Positions 34,632 through 46,364 of a DNA stretch of 64,000 bases are shown piece by piece (position 1 is the stretch's first letter; each line of letters begins with the position of its first letter). Under the pieces are notes generated by a model. It saw only the letters and a list, made by a program, of their open reading frames with translations, made no database searches and had not been told where the DNA came from. A program made the position numbers and the translations under genes. This DNA is from Rhododendron vialii (taxonomy: Eukaryota > Streptophyta > Magnoliopsida > Ericales > Ericaceae), in NCBI RefSeq assembly GCF_030253575.1, contig NC_080559.1:11029501-11093500 (forward strand), in the 5' to 3' direction.

Positions 34632-36067
34632 ATTTGAGAATATTAGAATTGAACGTGGGTCAGAACTAAGGATCGAGAAAACTAAACAGTGAAAATTGCA
34701 ATAGAAAGCAACGGGTTCATTTGGAAAAAATCATCCCGCCGAAAGACATCATCCCGCTGCTTGAGGCGGATATGAGAGAAGTAGCATTTCAGAGAATTTA
34801 GTCCTGTTGTTTGTTTTCCAGTGTACCAAACAAAAAATGACACAGAGATCGTAATAATCAGACGTACCTCAGAAACTCTACTGGAAAACACCAAGGCCGG
34901 TGAATTGTGACCCTAGCAGTCGTCTGAGAATTATTAATACCACATGTATTGTTGTACATCCAGCTTACACGCACCTCGACTAATTTCCTTCCCGTCTTTT
35001 CAGTCCGGTCAAAGACAGGTCATGCATGTCGGGATCATTTCCCTATTTTTATACTTTTTCGAATCGTCTCGTCGAGACGAACGATTAACCCTAAAAACTA
35101 CGAACAAAAAACTAAACAAAAATTTATGAAAAGTAAAAAAATACTGAAATAAGTTTCAAACTTGTAAGTTCACAAGTATTCAGAACCATCTTATTTGTGT
35201 GAGCTCCGCATCTATTGTGTAAAATCCACATGAATCAGACAATTTCGGATTTATCTGTGTTTAATTAGAGATGCGTGCCTAGCTCTTACATTGTTGTTTT
35301 ACACAAAATAAGACTTGAACAGATGCCTAAAGAAAAAGTGTGGATAACAATCAATTTAGCTTATACGAGTATTAGAATTTTCAGAATTCAAAGACATACA
35401 CAAGTGCAAATTATAGCACTTTGACGGTTCGGACATACACAAGTGCAAATCAATCCTTTTCTTTTTCTTTTTTTTAAACCCGTTCCGTACTTTTCAATTC
35501 TAGCCGTCGGTTGCATGTTTGGACGGTTCGGATGTGCTGCATGAATACCACGTTAGCGACACCCTATTTGCACCAAAAAAAATTCTCGTACAAGACAGAG
35601 AAGTTAACGTGGGTAATTGCAGGAAATCGAGCGCACCTTTTGGGAGAGAACCCAAGTGAGCATGTGAGATTCACTGCATGTGACAATAATATAATATAAT
35701 TAATAGCGATATTAGAGCAATGCTATGAACACAACTTTAAAATATAATTCGAGACACAATTGCGTTAAGAGTCGTTCGATGCACGTGGACCCACATACAT
35801 CGTACGCCTCTGAAGTACAATTATATCCGAAGTTGTGTTCCTAAACTTTTTTTTACCCAATATAACCATATTACTAATTGTTCTGTGCAATTCTACGGAT
35901 TATTGGATTGGATAATGTGATTCCAAAAGGGAAATGGAGTGCAAGCCCAAATATCAGACCATAGCAAGCAAAGGGCCTCTGAGAGCATGGTCAATGGTTT
36001 TTTAAAAATGACTTCAGCCATTGCAATTTTTTGTCTAAAAATAGTGATACTCCTATGTTGTTGGTGC
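34632..36067. other. Intergenic; one foldback
   Basis: A short hairpin element at about 35728-35844 has GAACACAACTT at the left and AAGTTGTGTTC at the right. A fragment at about 34960-35040 belongs to the dispersed repeat also present at 23760 and 39890 (CAGCTTACACGCACCTCGAC). No gene is seen. Confidence 0.55.
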
Positions 36068-37857
36068 TAGGGCTGGGAATTTCAGACACGACCAGTTAAC
36101 ACGATACGAACATGACACGAAATTAGAGGATTTTGGGTTGAACCATTTTTGACACTAGCTAACGCGAATATGACACGGTCCGCCAATACAACAATTAAAT
36201 AGGTCAAACACGGATTGGACTCGCCTGACTCTACAAGGACACAGATAACTGTTTAATTTTCCGTGTCGACACGTTAACCCAAGACAACAAGACTCGAACA
36301 CATATGACACGATTAGTTTTGATTTTTTTTGAATTTTCTAATTAGTAACAGATTAAAATTTTCAAAATCACGCTGAACGTGTATAAAAAGAAATACCAAT
36401 ATAATTATGGAAAGACACTAGTCTGTCTCTATATCTCTAGAACCCATTCCCTTTCCCCTTGGTCCCTCACCGGTTGGGCTTCTGGGGGGCGGGTGTCCTC
36501 CTCCCCTAGGCACTCCTCTAGCTTTCTTCTCCTTTTTCTTCTTTTTCTGCGCTCTCCTCCTTTCCACTTCTCTGCCTTTCGCACATCTTCCCGTCGTCGA
36601 TCTCTCATGTTCCATTGTTGCCCGTCAGTTTCTTTCCTGGCTAGATCCGATCTTGTGCTTAACAGCTTGGTGGTTTTCGGCTGCAGGTGGTGATCGTCGT
36701 TTGGCGTTTGGGATCTCCGGCCAGTTCCTTTTCATGGGGTGAACTGGTTTATGCTTAACGGAGAGGGGATTCACGCGGCTACTGGCTTCCTCCTCTTTGG
36801 CCATGCTGTTTTCATTTCTGTGATCGTCTTTGGTGCTCTGGTTGTCCGGTGGAGGGCGCGAGCGTGCATCGCTGATCTTTCGGCTTTGGTGACTGCTGAT
36901 GGAGGTGGGATGTGGTTGTGTGCTCCTGGTCATTTTATTGAAGGGTTTGCGGTATTTGGCCGGAGTTGTGCTATTTTTTCATTACTTTAAGGGGCTGGGG
37001 AGGTGGCGGTGATGGTCTGGCGTGGAGGCCGCAGATTGCAGGATTAGGATTATTTAGGCTGATATAGGCTTTTGCTGTTAGGATTGGGTGTTTAGGCCTA
37101 GCCCTCTTGTTTGGAATGGTTTCCTTGTGGGTCTATGATGGTGCTTACCAACTTTTGGGTGTTTTTTTTTTCTTTTTTATTTTTAAAAAAATGTGAGATG
37201 AAGTGTAGTGATAGGTGAGATACTACCGTTTGTGCATGATGCTCCCTAATGTATCACAATAGGATTACTATTTTGTATATTTTATTAATAATAGGAAAAC
37301 CTTTCTTTGCTGATAAAAAAAATTATGAAAAGACAAGACAAGTATATTATTAGAACCCATTAGAGATTTTTTTTAATCAAAACCAATTGAATATATATCT
37401 AATTTCTAATCATTTATTCACTTGAGTTTTCATGCTAAAGAATGCAAAATTAATTAAACATATTTAGGCTTATTGGAATTGTTTTTTTTTTCATTATTAA
37501 GGCATAGTCTTTTACTAGTTTAAAATTTGTATTGACTTAATTTATAGTTGTTGATGCTTTTGTATTATTTTCGCTAAAAATTGTACAAAACTATTTAATT
37601 ATGAGTGATATGTCTAAGTGTGACTTAAGACATTTTTTAATGTCATGATTGGCTGGTTTTACGATTTCTATGATCATGATGGTATTCAAAATGTCTTCAA
37701 TTTTTGTTATCAATTTAAATAAGTAGTTCACTCAAAGCATTGAAAATTATACAATTTAATGTAAATGTTAAAAAAATAAAAGAAGTGTCAACCTGAATAC
37801 GACACGAATCCGAAAAGAAAGAAAACTCGAAAAAACACGACACGATACCCACCCCTA
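36068..37857. mobile_element. hAT-like non-autonomous element, enlarged by an L1-like insertion
   Basis: The ends TAGGGCTGGGAAT (left) and TACCCACCCCTA (right) form an imperfect inverted repeat. Subterminal CACGACACGA-type repeats occur at both ends. The flanks GTTGGTGC (36060-36067) and ATTAGTGC (37858-37865) match at 6 of 8 bases. It has no transposase. Confidence 0.7.
36418..37320 (+). mobile_element. L1-like retro-insertion nested in the hAT-like element
   Basis: Flanked by 15-bp duplications AATTATGGAAAGACA (36403-36417) and AATTATGAAAAGACA (37321-37335), 14 of 15 matching. The 3' end is CTTTGCTGATAAAAAAA, a poly-A end typical of target-primed retrotransposition. No reverse transcriptase is present and the open frame at 36739-36990 has no recognisable domain, so it is an internally deleted or non-autonomous copy. 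Confidence 0.75.
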
Positions 37858-38383
37858 ATTAGTGCATTGCCTTTTTTTTCTTTTTTCTTTTTTGCGAAAT
37901 TTCCTTTGTAGTTTGGACATCATTTTCAGCCAACTTCCATCAATCAAGCATTCTCTGGCATTCATTCTCCATTTACCAATTTCTATTCTCACTACCATTC
38001 TCCATTCCTCTTCGTAAATAGAAACAAAAATATTGATTATATACAACACAGATTTCTTTTCTGCTCAATTCACTATTCACTCTGTAATATGACGATTTAG
38101 TGAAAATTCTAGGTTGGTGCTACGTTTTTGCCGACTAACATATATTTTAGTCGGTAAAATATATGTTTTGGCCGACGAAAATAGTTTAGTCGGTAATTGT
38201 CTTATATTTAGCCGACTAAAAATTCTTTAGTCCGAAATTGGCTTATATTTGCCGACTAAAAATTCTCTAGTCGGGAATGGTGTATTTTGTTGTCGTGGAT
38301 CTTCTTCTCTACGATGAACAAGTTCAAAACATTTGTTCCAAACGGACTTGCTTTGAGCAGGAAAAAATGAAAAGAAATAGAAG
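37858..38383. repeat. Diverged GCCGACTAA / TTAGTCGG repeat array
   Basis: At about 38125-38275 the motif GCCGACTAA and its complement TTTAGTCGG recur several times in alternating orientation at about 30-50 bp spacing. Such arrays resemble subterminal repeats of CACTA-type elements; no end sequence is visible to confirm that. Confidence 0.5.
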
Positions 38384-39300
38384 CAAAAGCGTGACTGAAC
38401 TAGCAAGTGTGAGAAAACTATACTTGAAGCTTTGAGTAATCCTAAAAAGCTTTACGAGAATTATGTGACCGTGATGTTTTCGCAGCGAGAGTCATAAGTC
38501 TATTTTTGTGACATTTTATTTGTGTTTAGGTGTAGCAATACTGGAGAAAATTCAAGGACGACACTTTATCACACTTTTCCGTTCCGCGCTAAGGGAAATA
38601 AGTACTTATTTTTTGAATTAAAGGTGATGTATTGCGAGAGAATGACTTGTCTCATCAAACGAAAAATAAATATTTAAAAAATAAAAACTTAGTAGAACGA
38701 GGAGTCTAATTAAACCTGGTGTATATACAAAACAGTCATAAGTGAGATTCACATCTGACAATGTGTTTATTTGCTAAGACAACATCATTAAGAAACCAAA
38801 AGCATCAATGCCTCCCCAGTATTTGATGCATTTACACTACTACTCTACTCAAAGTAGTAGTGACCAGAGACAACCCTATCACTCATTACACATTCATGTA
38901 GGAGAAAAACTTTTTAATGGGGCCTCCTTTAAATAAAATTGACTGCGCTCCATCTTGCGCGTCCAAAAGTGTTTTGGACAATCCGGATTAAAAACAAACT
39001 ATTACTGTTGGGTGGACCGAGCGACGGTGGCGGCAAGACGGGAGGCGTTGAGGGGTGTGGTGGGCTAGTAGTTTGGCCATGTCTATCATGGGGATTAGGT
39101 GGCCCTGGGTTAAGTGCGGGAGGAGAAGTGATGGAAAATTTTGTAAGAAGTTGGAAATTGGGAGAAAATGGTGAGTTGTTTTCCAGGTTTAGTTTTGGTG
39201 TTTGGAAGATAACCTAATTCGTCCGGGAAAGTTTTTTCTCCTTTGCGCTGGGGTGATGCAAGAGCCTAACATGTGAGAGGATGTGCATTGAACGAGGGAT
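38384..39300 (-). pseudogene. UGT-4: deleted relic of a UGT-1 duplicate
   Basis: 38384-38905 matches the DNA downstream of UGT-1 (about 945-1500) and 39013-39300 matches the 5' part of UGT-1 and its leader (about 2796-3190). The roughly 1.3 kb of coding sequence in between is gone and replaced by about 100 bp of unrelated DNA. What remains encodes roughly residues 12-55. Even the start codon region is deleted. Confidence 0.82.
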
Positions 39301-39319
39301 GTGACTTGTGGAGGCCAGG

Positions 39320-40840
39320 AGCTTAACATGCCCCAGCACTCAGTTGTTATTCATAACTCCTTCTATTTTTTTGGTAGCTCGGGTGTCCACTTGACGGGCA
39401 CTTTGATTAATTTCGGAAGACTAATATCTATTGAATGGCTCAATTAACAAAAACTCGTATGGCCTGGCCTCATGAAAGTTGGTAGCATCTAAAAAATTTT
39501 GGACTTGAGAATTTTAAAAGGTAGCACATCTCGGCCCAGACTCGACCACCATGGGGTTTTCCCAAGTCCTTGTTTTGTTCGCCAAAATTGCATTAGTAGG
39601 CAACTAGCAGTGGCGCGGAAAGAAATTTCACGGTGTTGTAATTTTTGCTAATCACTGCTTTACGGTACAACATGCTTTTGAATTTGCTGGTCCATTTTTA
39701 GAACTAGGGTTGGGGCAGGCATGTAGCTTTCATCTGCCTAGGAAATGATAGTGTTGCAATTATTCAGAACTATGGGTGGAATAGCCAGTCATTTTCAGTA
39801 GTCTCCACTTAGAAATTTGGCATGGAAGTTTGAATACCTTTTTAAAAATCCAATCCTTCTTTTTTTTCAACGGTAAGGGATGTCCGAACCAACTTACACG
39901 CACTTTGACTAATTTTCCAGGTCTGGTCAAAGACAGGCCATCCACACCGAAAATAAGGCATTCACAAAAAATTGACCTCAAAAATCGAACACTGGTCAAT
40001 TGTGTGGAGAAAAAACCTACCAATCAACCAGAATAACCCTTGGGACTGGAAAATCCAATATTCTTCGCATGGTCTTTGTCTCAAAGATTGTTCAAGCGAT
40101 CCTCGAGAAAAACCCTTGGTGTTGGAGATTCTCATTTAGAACCATCTTAATTCCATTTTTAGGATAAAATGAACGGTGGCCCACCGTCACATTTATTGGC
40201 CGAAAATGATAAAGGCACAGACCATATGAGAACTGACGTGTACGGATGGCACGCAGGAGCCACTTCCCAACTAGTATAACTAAGCGAGCTTCCACAGATG
40301 TATAAACCTTCTCTGAAAACTGCACCCAAAAGGACTCCATGGATTATGAACCAAACATCAAAAGTGGTACTCGCTCCGTTCAAGAGGACTCTCTATGAAA
40401 AGACGTGCAATTTTCGAATGAAACACAAAAAAACTCATTCAAATTTTTTTTCACTTCCTTCTAACCAAACTAAAGATCAATGTACTCTTTAATTTGGTGC
40501 AAAGAAAGTGAAAAAATCATGGAAGGAAGTACTTTATCTTTTATCCGAAAAATTACAGGACTTTTTGTAGGAAACGCTTAAAAGGGACTGAGGGAGAGTA
40601 GCATTTATCTGAAAACCACATGAGCAAGGTGTGATTCCCGGACATAACAAACTTCTGTATACAACACACAATACAACGAGCTTTGTACAATAATTTTTCC
40701 ATGGCCACAATAACTTCAGAAATAAATTTACAAAGCAAGCCTAAACAATTAACTAAATATCTATACAATCGACTATAGGCCTTATTTTCTGCTAAAAAAA
40801 GACTATACGCCTTATTCACTATAGTTACCTTGAATGGCAT
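39320..40840. other. Repeat blocks shared with the UGT-2 flanks; no gene
   Basis: 39320-39570 matches 19790-19985 in part, 39480-39770 matches parts of 24366-25010, and 39775-40225 matches 23630-24130. The rest, up to the 3' end of the SGR6-like gene, is unremarkable AT-rich DNA. Confidence 0.6.
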
Positions 40841-41076
40841 CTGTACATTTTATACAAACAACACAGTCAACAGATCCTTTTGGACCATTATGCAACACTG
40901 AGTCAACTCATACCTTGGAACCCAAGAAATCCATTTTCCCTCTGCATCCTTAAAGATACTTTCCTTTGCATCGCTACGTTACTGAAAGACTTCAATGCAA
41001 CCCCAACCAGAACCATAATTTTATTATCCAATCCTCCCAAAAGAACGACATTTCAATCCTTCTCTTTCTCAAATCG

Positions 41077-44000
41077 CTACTTCTTGATAGATTCCGAATC
41101 ATGACCCCTCCTAAAAGACTCCACTCGATCAAGCCTATCCGTTCTCCATGAGAGTGAATTGGTAGATTTTAGCAGCAAGCCCACAGCTGAGGAGCAAGTT
41201 GCTCTAACTATTGCATCAGTAGATTGACTCATTTTGACCACAACCATACCAAATACCTAAAAAGAAGACGAGATTATAAGTATACGAATGTGGTAAGTTA
41301 TCTAAAAACTAACACAACTAATAGTACATTTATACACCTGCGTATAATATGAAGCTGAGAAATGTTGATCATCTGTGAGGCAAAGCATGCAGCAGGAGAA
41401 GTATATTGCATTTGCTTGAATAACTGCCCAAGGAGCATCATATGCCTGCAATGTCACAGACATATAGCCCATCAAACTTCATATTTATTGCAATTCAACA
41501 TATTTTCCACCAAACAAACCCGGAAAAAGTATAGTATAATTTAGTGTTTTCAAGGCGAATGCACAACGCGAGACGTTTTCTTGAGGAGAGGCGTAAAACT
41601 GGCACAATGCACAATGCACAATGCAAGACGCTTCAAGTCATGGGTGCAGGTTGGATTAAAAACTGGCACCATAACACAAAGAATAAGGCAGAATTCAATA
41701 GACAATGTGATGTTCGGCTTACAAAATTGACATGCAGTCCAAACAATAAAAATGGGTAACTAAGCCCTCAAATGCCTTTCTTCTAGGCATTTGGGAAAGG
41801 GTTCTCAAAAATGGATTGGTTTCCAATGGACATGATTTAAACACACGGAATTCAGTAAGGTCACTATTAAACACAAGTGTTTCAGCTGATGCGAACCTGT
41901 ACAACTGATGCCATATATGTATCAATCCTGGAAGCCAGATGCTGAATGCACTGCCTTGTGAGATCTCTAACAAAGTCTTCATAGTCACTTCTAAAAGTAC
42001 ACAAGGTATTCCATTGAAGTTTGTTAGACACCAAAAACAATAAGAAAGCCCAAACGTTCAAGAAAATATAAAAAGAACTAATAGCTTTGTGTAATAGATG
42101 CATACCTGTGATCCGAGCTAAAGCAATGCGTGCTCAAGAGGGCAGACATTCCGTCCCATTCCAATATGGAGTCGATTCGTTTCAAGGCATTCTGCAATGC
42201 ACATTAATAGTTAGCTAGGGGTTTTCAAAAGAAAGAAACGTGTATGGAAGAGAACATAGTAGCTGCTAATCATTTACCCGACAAGACTGTCGTACAATCA
42301 GATCATCATCATGAAGATGCAAAACCAAACGCGGGAGGGCAGCATGTACCTGTCACAAAAATTAATGTCCAAATAACTTGTGATGTTATTAGAAAATGAA
42401 AACAGAAGTCTGATTGAAATAATTGACAAGTGTCACAAAGGTGTTTATGGTGAAACACAAAAACTTGAGGAGCAGAAGGATTGAATTCAAGCGTCGAACT
42501 TTAATCAAGTTGTTCCAATTTGTCCACTTTCCAAATTTGATGTCGGTTCGGTGAGGACGGTGTGATGATGTAGTCGTGAAGCGAAGTCCCACATCGCCTA
42601 GGTACCAAAGTAATATGAAGTTTATAAGCGTGAGGGCACGCTCACTTCAATAGCTAGCTTTTGGGGTTGAGTTCTACTCAAGACTGTATAACATGGTATC
42701 AGAGCTCAGGTTGCAAGAAGTATTGTGTACAAGTCTCTCTATCGACATTTGTTCCCCATAGCACTATGTTTTCCCCCTTTGAATAAGCTTTTAGGACTAC
42801 TGATAACTTAATATGGTATCAAAGGACGGTGCGTCTTAGGCCTGCATGTGGCAGTGCTACCATGTGAGCATGGTACGCTTGAGGAAGGGTGTGAAGCTAA
42901 GTCTCACATCGCCTTGGTACCAAAGTAATACTCCCTTCGTCCCAAATTGCTGGCCCCTTTTGGGGAAGCTAAAATATTAAGAGGACAAGAAACGATTGCA
43001 CCAAATTCAAATAGTGAGGCATGATTTTAGTACATTGTCCTTGTATTCTATCTTTTCAACACAATGATGACTAGGGACAATTTTGGAAGACTAAAAGCTT
43101 TTTAAGTTTGACTTTTAAAAGGGATTAACATTTTGGGACATCCAATAAAAGAAGGAAGGACCGGCAATTTGGGACGGAGGGAGTATGAAATATACAAGCG
43201 TGAGGGCACCCTCACTTCAATAGCTAACTTTTGGGGTTGAGTTCTACACAAGACATGTAACAGTAGTGGTGGTGGAGGTTGTTTGGTGTAATATGAAGGA
43301 TACAAGCACGAGGGCACCATCACTTCAATAGCTAGCTTTTGGGGTTGAGTTCTACCCAAGACCATGTAACAATAGGGTGGTGAAGGTTGTTTGGTGTGAG
43401 ATAGGGGTGGATAAGCCATTGGCCAGGGTATGGTTGGATGAATGGAGCAAAGAGGCAAGTGGTTGCAATGCACATATTGGAAATACAAAACACTAATCAA
43501 CAGAATGTAAGAAACACAAATAAACAACAATCTAGAACATTTGATTAATTTCTTTTAGCCGAAAATGCATAAAATAGTATCAAATAGTCTGGTCCAAGAA
43601 AAAAACAGACCTGCTCGAGAAAAGCTTCACGTTGTACACCAACTCCATAACTGCTTAGAGCACCAAATGCTGCAAATGCATTGGCTCGTATCTTCGTGTT
43701 CATGCATATCTGCTTCCATAAAATGCAGCAATTAATTGTTTTACGAATGTAGCTTATCCATATCTTCAGACTCTTGAAACTTATATTGAGCAGACAGGAA
43801 AAAAAAGTAAAATTGCCGATCAAAACAGGAATAATAACATAAAAGTTGATAACGAAAATTCCAAACTTGAATTCAAACTTCTGCAGTATAGATCCACCAC
43901 TTCCTAGGGTTTGACCTGGATGCATATCGCGAGGTAAAGGATGTTGATAAACGACTTCTACTTGTAAAGAGGCTCTCCCTAAGCTATATTCAAATAAACC

Positions 44001-46280
44001 ATCACTCCCCAGCAAGATCTAGTCATGAGTCTCTGACTTGTATTATTTGTTGTTAGGAACTTAAGTCATGGTACGGCAGTGCCGGTGGCTAATCAATTGG
44101 TGCTTGTTCAGCTGTTAGCCCGATCCACTTGTTGATTTACCTTCTTCCTTCATCCCCCGCTTCCTTTGCTCCACTGTCACCAAAGATCAAGAATTCAAGA
44201 TAGAAAGAAAGATTGGTTGCCCCCAATCACAAGAAGGCAGGTAAACACACAACGGTGGCAACTTGAAGGTACTGCAGTTGTGTGGTGAGCACCCCTCAAT
44301 AATCACCTGGAGGTGTACCACAGTCCACATAGCTAGCATATTGGCCACAGAGCCATTTTGCTGGTCTGATTGTGTTGCTGGTCTGACTGCGTGGGGGAGA
44401 AGTGCTAGTTATTAGGGCCTCATAGCAGATACCTACACCAACAATTTTTTAACTTACCTAAGTACAGTCCCCTTCTTGTAAGGGAGTCCTTACTTAGCTT
44501 AAGTAAGGACTTAACATTTTCCGATCAAATTTTGATGATCGGAATCATTGAATGTGTTCAGAACGTGAATTTAAGGGTTTCCGCGAGAAATAAGTTAAAA
44601 ATATGACCGGAAAATAGTTATATGCGGATTTTATGAAAAACTGTTTGGATCAAGCACTTCTCGGTCATACTGATTTCTTAAGGGGACCCTTAAAATCGCG
44701 TTCTGAACACATTCAACATTTCGGATCATTGAAATTTGATCTGGAAATGTGAAGTCCTCATTTAAGCTAAGTAAGGACTCCCTTACAAGAAGCTTGGTGT
44801 ACCTAAGCAATAGGTAAGTGATTACCAACTATTTTTATGTAATAAATATAAGGGAAAATTTTAAAAAAGCCCTGAAATTTTAGGAACTTTACAAAAAAAA
44901 ACCTGAACTTAACAAAAAGACACCTGAACTTACCATTCCGTTAACAATAAAGCCCCCGCCGTCCAATTCTGTCAATTTGTAACGGATTGAGCTAATAGAA
45001 GGCGTTAAAACCACCTTCTTTTTTTAACTTTTTACTTCAAAAAAAATATTTTCTTCTTTTTGTAATGGATGCAATAGAGTTTTTTATTACTATTTATTAA
45101 AAATTACTTTAACCCCGTTTTTTAAATTTTTACCTCCTTTTTTAACCACAGCCAACCGCCAAAGCTCCGGTCCCAATTTCAAAATTACTTTTAACCTCCT
45201 CTTTTTTCTTTTTCTTTTTACTTCCAAAAATGATTTTTAACTCTTTTGTTTTTTTAGTAGTAAATAAATATGCAATAAAGTACTTTTTTCCTTACAATTT
45301 ATCAAAAATTACTTTAACCCCGTTTTTTTCTACTTAACAAATAACTTTAACCTCCCATTTTTTACATTAAAATGTAAAATTTGAAAGTAAAAAAAGGGAG
45401 GGTTAAAGTTATTTTTGTAAATAGTAAAAAATGGGATTAAAGTAATTTTTGATAAATAGTATAAAAAAAAAAGAACTTTATTGCCTATTTATTTACTACT
45501 AAAAATAGAAAGAGTTAGAAGTAATTTTTTAAAGTTAAAAGTAAAAAAAATAAAAAGGTTACCTCATTCCGTTAGCTCCATCTGTTACAAATTAACGGAA
45601 CGGCAAGGGCCTTATTGTTAACGGAATAGTCCGTTACAAATTGATGGAACGACTGGAGCCTCATTGTTAACGGAATGGTAAATTCATGTATCTTTTTGTC
45701 ATTAGTTAAAGTTGCGGTGTTTTTTTTGTAAAGTTCCAAGAAGCTCAGGAGTTTTTTTAAAATTTTCCATAAATAGAATACAAACTATTTACTCCTATTC
45801 TGGAGCGTTGCGAAAACTTTTCCGGCAATCCTAGTCAACTGGGGGAAACTCCTTGTTTTTCATTTGTACTTTCACATCGGTAAAGCACCCGACTCAAAAC
45901 CGACTGACCATGAGTGGATAAGTCGACCAGGCTCATAATCATAATAGTGTTGGAGGTACAACAACAAATGAAGGAAGAACTCTAACACTCCCCTACAAGT
46001 GCTAACCCACTTAAGAACAACATCCAGATGGGATAGCCGTTGATTGGTTGGACCGTAGTTGTCCGCTTTGGAAGCATCAAGTAAAGCCCATGGGCCCGAT
46101 GTGTAAAATTAAGTCTTTTTGGTCCAATACGGGTATTTGGTAATTTTGTTATTTTAATTATTAGTAATAGGGGAAATTTGAATATTTAATTAGGTTAATT
46201 TTAATGTTTTTTTTATATTCATTAGGGTTATGAGTCTATAAATATAAATAAGATGTTCAACGATGTATCGTTAGACTTCG

Positions 46281-46364
<84 letters not shown>

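Noticed and set aside
36739-36990. 83-codon frame with hydrophobic stretches
   Set aside because: It lies wholly inside the L1-like insertion and has no recognisable domain; probably leader sequence of the element.
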